A stretch of DNA of 64,000 bases. It comes from Pseudorhodoferax sp. Leaf274 (lineage in GTDB: Bacteria > Pseudomonadota > Gammaproteobacteria > Burkholderiales > Burkholderiaceae_C). This document shows, in pieces, positions 61,082 through 64,000 of the stretch. The stretch's first letter is position 1. Every line of letters starts with the position of its first letter. The position numbers were made by a program, and so were the translations under genes. The stretch spans positions 62,231 through 126,230 of the forward strand of contig NZ_LMNA01000030.1 of the NCBI RefSeq assembly GCF_001422445.1, given 5' to 3'. The notes beneath the pieces were generated by a model, which was given only the letters and a program-made list of their open reading frames with translations, made no database searches and was not told the DNA's origin.

Positions 61082-62901
61082 CCCTCGCCGCGGACGTCGA
61101 ACTCCACCTTCCAGTGCGCGCCGCCAGCCGCTTCGGCCAGAAGCTCCAGCGTGCCGACCTCGGTCACGCGCGCACGCAGTTGCACGGGCACGACCTCGCC
61201 GACGGCGCGGCCTTCGGCCGGCAGCGTCGCCTCGATCTGCGCCAGCTCCTGCAATTCGTCTGGCGTCCAGAAATCCAGCAGCGTGCCGGGCCGGTCCTCG
61301 CGCCGCGTGGAAGAACCGAAGAAGCGAAAGCGCACCGATTCGCCGACGACCAGGCCCAGTTGCTGCGGCGGCAGCGGCGCCTCCGAGCCTTCCTCCATGC
61401 CGAAGGGCGCCACGCACAGCGCCTGCACCGGCGGCTCCAGCCCCGGCACGGCCGGCATGCTGGACTCGATGCCCACGTAGTAGGCCTGTGCCGTGCCGCC
61501 GCGGATGCGGATGCCCTGGCCTTGGCGCACCTGGCCGTAGTAGGCGGCGCCGCGCGCCACGGCGTGGTCCATGTCGGCGCCCTGCAGCAGCCGCGCGGCG
61601 GGTGCGCCGTCGGCGGCGAGCCAGGCGTTGAGCGTGTCCAGCACGCGCTGCACCAGCAGCGCCGACTTGAACACGCCGCCGTTGAACAGCACGGCAGTGG
61701 GGTGCAGGAAGCTGGCGGCCTCGGCCTGCGCGAAGCCCGCCAGCTGCGCCGTGGCGCCGAGCTGGCGGCCCAGCAGCGCGGCCAGGTGGCGCGTGACGGC
61801 CGCGTCCTGCGCATAGGGCAGGCCGATCTGCGTGAGGCCGGCACGCGGACGGCTGACGGGCCGCGCGTCGCTGGCCACGGCCGGGAAGAAGCCGTCGAGC
61901 AGGATGGTGGTGAGCAGCGCGCGCTGCAGTTCGGTCTTGATCGAGCCGCCGATCAGCTTCGATCCGCGGCTGGGCACGACCAGCGGCACGCTCTGCAGGT
62001 CGGCATCGCCCAGCAGTTGCTCCTTGGCCAGGCGGCAGGCGTAGGTCAGCGCGCGCATCTGCCAGGGGTCCAGGGTCTTGCCCTCGGCGGCCAGGCCGCG
62101 CGCCACGCCGTGGGCCAGCGCCAGGTCCATGTTGTCGCCGCCCAGCAGGATGTGCTCGCCCACGGCCACGCGGTTGAGCTGCAGGTTGCCGGCCTCCTCG
62201 GTCACGGCGATCAGCGAGAAGTCGCTGGTGCCGCCGCCCACGTCGACGACCAGGATCACGTCGCCGACCTGCACCTGCTTGCGCCAATCCCCCGCGCTGC
62301 CGGCGATCCAGCTGTACAGCGCAGCCTGGGGTTCCTCCAGCAGCGTGACGGCATGCATGCCGGCGGCCTGGGCGGCCTCGGCCGTCAGCTCGCGCGCGGC
62401 CGGGTCGAAGGAGGCCGGGATGGTGACGGTGACCGACTGCTGGTCGAACGGCGCCTCGGGATGGCGGTGGTTCCAGGCGTCGCGCAGGTGCTGCAGGTAG
62501 TGCGTGCTGGCCGCCAGCGGCGAGATGCGTTCGACCTCGGCCGGTGCGTCGGCCGGCAGGATACCGGCACGCCGGTCCACGCCGCCATGGCCGAGCCAGC
62601 TCTTGGCGCTGGAGACCAGGCGGATCGGCGTCAGCGCGCCATGGCTGCGCGCCCATTCGCCCGTGATGCGGTCGGGCGCAGGGTTCCAGGGCAGGGCCAG
62701 GTCGCTGGCCGCGAATTCGCTGGCGTTCGGCAGGTAGAGGAAGGAGGGCAGCAGCGCGAAGTCCTGCACGGCGCCGGGGCCGCTCTGCTGCGCAATGGGC
62801 AGGATCTCGGGGGCTGCGCCCTCGGCCTGCAGGTCGACCCAGGACAGTGCGCTGTGCGTGGTGCCCAGGTCGATGCCAATGGCGTACCGCGCGCCGCTCA
62901 A
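61078..62901 (-). CDS. Hsp70-like protein, shorter partner
   Basis: 607 residues. YAIGIDLGTTHSALSWVDL, TIPASFDPAARELTAEAAQ, LLEEPQAALYSWI, ILVVDVGGGTSDFSLIAV and FNGGVFKSALLV give a full Hsp70 ATPase domain. The C-terminal 150 residues are beta-rich and unlike DnaK's lid. There is no ATG at the N terminus; TTG 62901 overlaps the DUF2760 stop as TTGA, which gives the right start. Middle gene of the three. Confidence 0.87.
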   Translation of the reverse strand: MSGARYAIGIDLGTTHSALSWVDLQAEGAAPEILPIAQQSGPGAVQDFALLPSFLYLPNASEFAASDLALPWNPAPDRITGEWARSHGALTPIRLVSSAKSWLGHGGVDRRAGILPADAPAEVERISPLAASTHYLQHLRDAWNHRHPEAPFDQQSVTVTIPASFDPAARELTAEAAQAAGMHAVTLLEEPQAALYSWIAGSAGDWRKQVQVGDVILVVDVGGGTSDFSLIAVTEEAGNLQLNRVAVGEHILLGGDNMDLALAHGVARGLAAEGKTLDPWQMRALTYACRLAKEQLLGDADLQSVPLVVPSRGSKLIGGSIKTELQRALLTTILLDGFFPAVASDARPVSRPRAGLTQIGLPYAQDAAVTRHLAALLGRQLGATAQLAGFAQAEAASFLHPTAVLFNGGVFKSALLVQRVLDTLNAWLAADGAPAARLLQGADMDHAVARGAAYYGQVRQGQGIRIRGGTAQAYYVGIESSMPAVPGLEPPVQALCVAPFGMEEGSEAPLPPQQLGLVVGESVRFRFFGSSTRREDRPGTLLDFWTPDELQELAQIEATLPAEGRAVGEVVPVQLRARVTEVGTLELLAEAAGGAHWKVEFDVRGEG

Positions 62902-63473
62902 AGCTCGACCTCCGCCGGCGCGATCACGCGCGCGTCGTGGCCTTCGGTCAGCGCGGGCAGCCGCACCGCCGTGGCGCGCCAGCCCTTGTGCTGCAGCGTG
63001 CCCGTGAACGGCGCCTGGCCGACCACGTTGCCGGTGAGGCGCACGGCCGCCGCGTCGAAGCCGGCGGGCAGCGTCAGGCGGCCGCCTTCGGCCTCGCTGC
63101 GCACGGGTTCGAGGTCGAAGGTGTCCTTGAGCACCTTGCGCGCGCCGCCGTGCAGCAGGCGCGCGGCGCCGCCCACGTCGGCGTCGGAGTAGGCGGCGAT
63201 ATCTTCCTGCAGGAAGTCGACCAGCCGCGCCTCGCGCTGCAGCAGGCCCAGCAGCTGCAGCGCCGCATCGACCTGGGCGGTGGCGCGCACGGGCGAGGGG
63301 GCCGGCGCCGGCGGGGGCGGCACCGGGGCCGGCGCAGGCGGCTGCGCAGGGGCCGGCGTGCCATTGCGCAGGGCCTGGACCTGGGCGGCCAGCTTGCCGT
63401 CGCCCAGCAGTGCGAAGAAAGTCCCGATGGCCAGCGCCAGGCGGGAGAGGAAGGGCAGGGGTTGTTCGTTCAT
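62898..63473 (-). CDS. DUF2760 protein
   Basis: 191 residues. A hydrophobic N terminus (SRLALAIGTFFALLGDG), a Pro/Ala linker (about 38-65), then the DUF2760 domain with ALQLLGLLQREARLVDFLQEDIAAYSDADVGGAARLLHGGARKVL and LTGNVVGQAPFTGTLQHKGWRA. The family precedes paired Hsp70 genes in many proteobacteria and may be a co-chaperone or membrane tether. First gene of the set, ATG 63473. Confidence 0.9.
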   Translation of the reverse strand: MNEQPLPFLSRLALAIGTFFALLGDGKLAAQVQALRNGTPAPAQPPAPAPVPPPPAPAPSPVRATAQVDAALQLLGLLQREARLVDFLQEDIAAYSDADVGGAARLLHGGARKVLKDTFDLEPVRSEAEGGRLTLPAGFDAAAVRLTGNVVGQAPFTGTLQHKGWRATAVRLPALTEGHDARVIAPAEVEL

Positions 63474-63781
63474 CGGTGTGCTCGCAACAAGGCAAACGGC
63501 CTGGGGGAGGTCCAGGCCGCGGGGGCTATTGTCGCGGTTGGCGGGGCGGGCCCGCTGCGGATGGGCCACGGCGCGGCAAGGGGATGGGATCTCGGCGCCA
63601 CGGATGGCCGCGGCCGGCGGCCCGGCACTGCGCCGCAAGGGGGATGCGCGTGGCCGCCCCGTCCGCAGATCAAGCCCCGCGTACCGCCTGTAGCGCCCAT
63701 CGCCTGGCACCGCCGGCGCGCGGCGAAAGGGTGTTACAAAAGCCGCCCCCGGCCATCTGCCGCAGGCGTGCGTTTCCTCGC
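63474..63781. other. Intergenic region between divergent genes
   Basis: No coding gene seen in 308 bases. It holds an 8-bp hairpin CGGCCTGG/CCAGGCCG (63497-63519) 24 bases before the DUF2760 ATG on its upstream side, which may be an operator. No convincing promoter hexamers or RNA family were recognised. Confidence 0.5.
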
Positions 63782-64000
63782 ATGCCCACGAACACCAGCC
63801 CCCGCTGCATGACCAGCCTTTCCTCCCCGATTTGGCATCGCCCCCCCGATGCAGACCCGGCGCTCGCCACCATCGAGCCCATCGACCGCGACATCGACCG
63901 CACCGCCCTCGATGTCGACGACGCACAGGCCATCGTGGCCACCCTGCGCAACCTGGCCATGCGCGCCGAGCCGGTCACCCTGTACCCCGCGGGCGGCAGC
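63782..64000 (+). CDS. Start of unknown gene, cut by window end
   Basis: 73 residues from ATG 63782 to the window edge, open and with coding-like base use. It contains EPIDRDIDRTALDVDDAQAIVATLRNLAMRAEPVTLYPAGG, which I do not recognise (first half ends near DVDDAQ). ATG 63809 (MTSLSSPIW) is another possible start. No signal peptide seen. Divergent from the DUF2760 operon. Confidence 0.5.
   Translation, partial: MPTNTSPRCMTSLSSPIWHRPPDADPALATIEPIDRDIDRTALDVDDAQAIVATLRNLAMRAEPVTLYPAGGS

Noticed and set aside
58343-62656. One very long open frame covering most of both Hsp70 genes (minus strand)
   Set aside because: It is the 912-residue Hsp70 frame extended upstream without a stop; residues before ATG 61081 are a frame-shifted shadow of the second Hsp70, not a fusion.

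Overview
The window is a chromosomal stretch of a very GC-rich betaproteobacterium. Gene content (mnmC next to an iron-trafficking yggX, livKHMGF, metNIQ, an RpoE/ChrR lipid cluster, a pyroglutamate operon) and codon use point to Burkholderiales, most likely Comamonadaceae. This assignment is inferred from protein character only. No prophage, insertion sequence, CRISPR array or rRNA is seen. The only RNA genes are two identical tRNA-Asn genes. Extreme GC creates long antisense open frames, which I left out. About 56 protein genes are called, in tight operons with many ATGA, GTGA and TTGA overlaps and several TTG starts.

Layout. 1-1464: mnmC (cut by the window edge), yggX and an EVE-domain gene. 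1596-7117: a light-sensing set of bacteriophytochrome kinase, CheY-like regulator and hybrid kinase, with a LysR regulator overlapping its end. 7247-10366: extradiol ring-cleavage dioxygenase, flavin monooxygenase and a YghU-type glutathione protein. 10385-15489 (minus): ankyrin protein, caspase-fold protease, unknown protein and astacin-like metalloprotease; this is the most unusual block. 15577-22631 (minus): branched-chain-type ABC importer with GntR regulator, aldolase-fold protein and hydroxyacyl-CoA dehydrogenase. 22903-29832: M20 peptidase, two exporters, metNIQ and a flavin reductase. 29833-36922: MATE/TetR pair, lipoprotein, dsbB, a degenerate kinase facing a LuxR response regulator, an aldo/keto reductase and small unknowns. 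36976-41990: tRNAs, a TPP-riboswitch-controlled TonB receptor, aspA and an M23 peptidase. 42035-49511: GntR regulator and a pyroglutamate operon. 49525-58296: two repeat-bearing lipoproteins flanking the ECF sigma/ChrR and membrane-lipid cluster. 58343-63473 (minus): DUF2760 and two divergent Hsp70 proteins. A gene cut by the window end starts at 63782.

How the genes work together. The pyroglutamate operon links a likely membrane transporter (DUF969/DUF979), Pcp, PxpA, fused PxpBC and a fused biotin carboxylase/BCCP; this combination resembles a split urea-carboxylase machine. The RpoE/ChrR pair has an exact TGATCC-N18-TAAG promoter placed so that the sigma mRNA would be leaderless, and it lies beside its likely targets (FAD oxidoreductase, DUF1365, CFA synthase, DUF2177). 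The riboswitch makes a generic siderophore-type receptor a strong candidate for thiamine or thiamine-precursor uptake. The astacin-like protease, unknown protein and caspase, all apparently cytoplasmic, form a candidate proteolytic cascade of unknown purpose.
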